From Rs1 sp029027825 (GTDB taxonomy: Bacteria > Pseudomonadota > Gammaproteobacteria > Pseudomonadales > Balneatricaceae): a DNA stretch of 64,000 nt. A program made the translations under genes and the position numbers. Positions 63,485 through 64,000 of this stretch are shown here, piece by piece. The notes below the pieces were generated by a model. It had not been told where the DNA came from. It ran no database searches and was given only the letters and a program-made list of their open reading frames with translations. The DNA is taken from the NCBI GenBank assembly GCA_029027825.1, contig CP093399.1, positions 2,666,001-2,730,000 on the forward strand. Direction: 5' to 3'. The first letter of the stretch is position 1, and every line of letters starts with the position of its first letter.

Positions 63485-64000
63485 CTTTAAATAGCCCGCT
63501 GAGGTTTGTTTGCACTCTTAGCATCAACCTAAAAGAATAACTGTCACGTTAGAACCAACACATCAAACCTTCTAATAACTATAGACCAGAATTTTTCTTT
63601 TATAACAATTTAGCATTTATTTGCAGTGCTCAAAAGAGTTCTTGTTTTCAACTTTGGATGGATTAAAAAACCGACAGGCAAGCGCTGTTTGAAAACGAGG
63701 TGAAGGCCTCGTATTGATGAAGAGAGGACTCTGCATAACGTTGCGAGCGAAGGTAAGACAAGGCAAAGATCGGCGAGATAGCGGAATCAGCGTACCCCTG
63801 TTTATGGGTATTACTGTTGTAAATGAGTATATTGAGCCGTTTTTTAACGCCGTATTACCGAGCGCAGTTGTTATGCAGAGGTCTCGAAGAGACAGTATTT
63901 ATTCAATAACAGGCACGATTAAGCGCATAAAATCGACTATATAGAGATTAATTTATTGAAAAGTTTATTTAGGGAATATTTCTTCTGGATGCAAGGCTCT
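63485..64000. other. Gap upstream of the chemotaxis gene
   Basis: No gene is supported. A 76-codon plus-strand frame at 63714-63944 is arginine-rich and has no recognisable features. The block around 63735-63880, with GCGAGCGAAGGTAAGACAAG, looks like a dispersed non-coding or insertion-element remnant rather than a gene. Confidence 0.4.

Noticed and set aside
63714..63944. 76-codon plus-strand frame as a gene
   Set aside because: Arginine-rich, no ribosome site, lies in a dispersed-repeat-like block.

Overview
The window looks like chromosomal DNA of a marine-type gammaproteobacterium. This is inferred from a Vibrio cholerae-like type VI secretion (T6SS) gene order, two TRAP uptake systems, a LexA-type SOS box, and intergenic DNA full of short palindromic repeats and decayed insertion sequences. 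No rRNA, tRNA, CRISPR array or intact transposase was seen.

Positions 1-34010 hold one complete T6SS, all on the minus strand. Read in transcription order it is tssB-tssC-tssE-tssF-tssG-fha-tssJ-tssK-tssL-clpV-vasH-vasI-tssA-tssM, then hcp and vgrG, then two effector cassettes. Cassette one is a DUF4123 adaptor, a 608-residue effector candidate and a membrane-anchored formylglycine-generating-enzyme-like (FGE-like) protein that lacks the FGE cysteines. A PAAR relic and a GRDP-like protein separate it from cassette two: PAAR, DUF4123 adaptor, a VasX-like 977-residue toxin and an overlapping two-helix DUF6708-like gene that is probably its immunity gene. hcp has a sigma-54 promoter with canonical GG-N10-GC spacing. 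Two tandem GTGAGC-N8-GCTCA palindromes upstream are good candidates for binding sites of VasH, the sigma-54 activator encoded in the cluster.

Positions 34312-41080 are an accessory, repeat-rich zone. It holds a second TssJ-like lipoprotein, a MltD-like lytic transglycosylase, an orphan shortened TssB paralogue, a solo KorB/ParB-like protein, and relics of IS30, IS110 and IS200/IS605 elements. A family of about 160-210 bp miniature elements with 18-bp terminal inverted repeats and 5-bp target duplications is scattered here and again at 51-60 kb. Removing one copy with one target duplication rejoins the broken IS30 reading frame.

Positions 41230-46982 form an amino-acid, probably D-amino-acid, uptake and catabolism module: a DadA-like oxidoreductase, a three-part TRAP transporter, a divergent IclR regulator and an Asp/Glu-racemase-family enzyme. 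A palindrome overlaps the -35 of the TRAP promoter.

Positions 47630-55572 contain two periplasmic solute-binding-like proteins, an SOS-controlled umuDC operon beside a broken partial umuD duplicate, an unrecognised pair of secreted proteins and a GNAT acetyltransferase. Positions 56143-63478 hold a TAXI-type TRAP system, whose fused permease is split by one in-frame TAA, and a large methyl-accepting chemotaxis protein.
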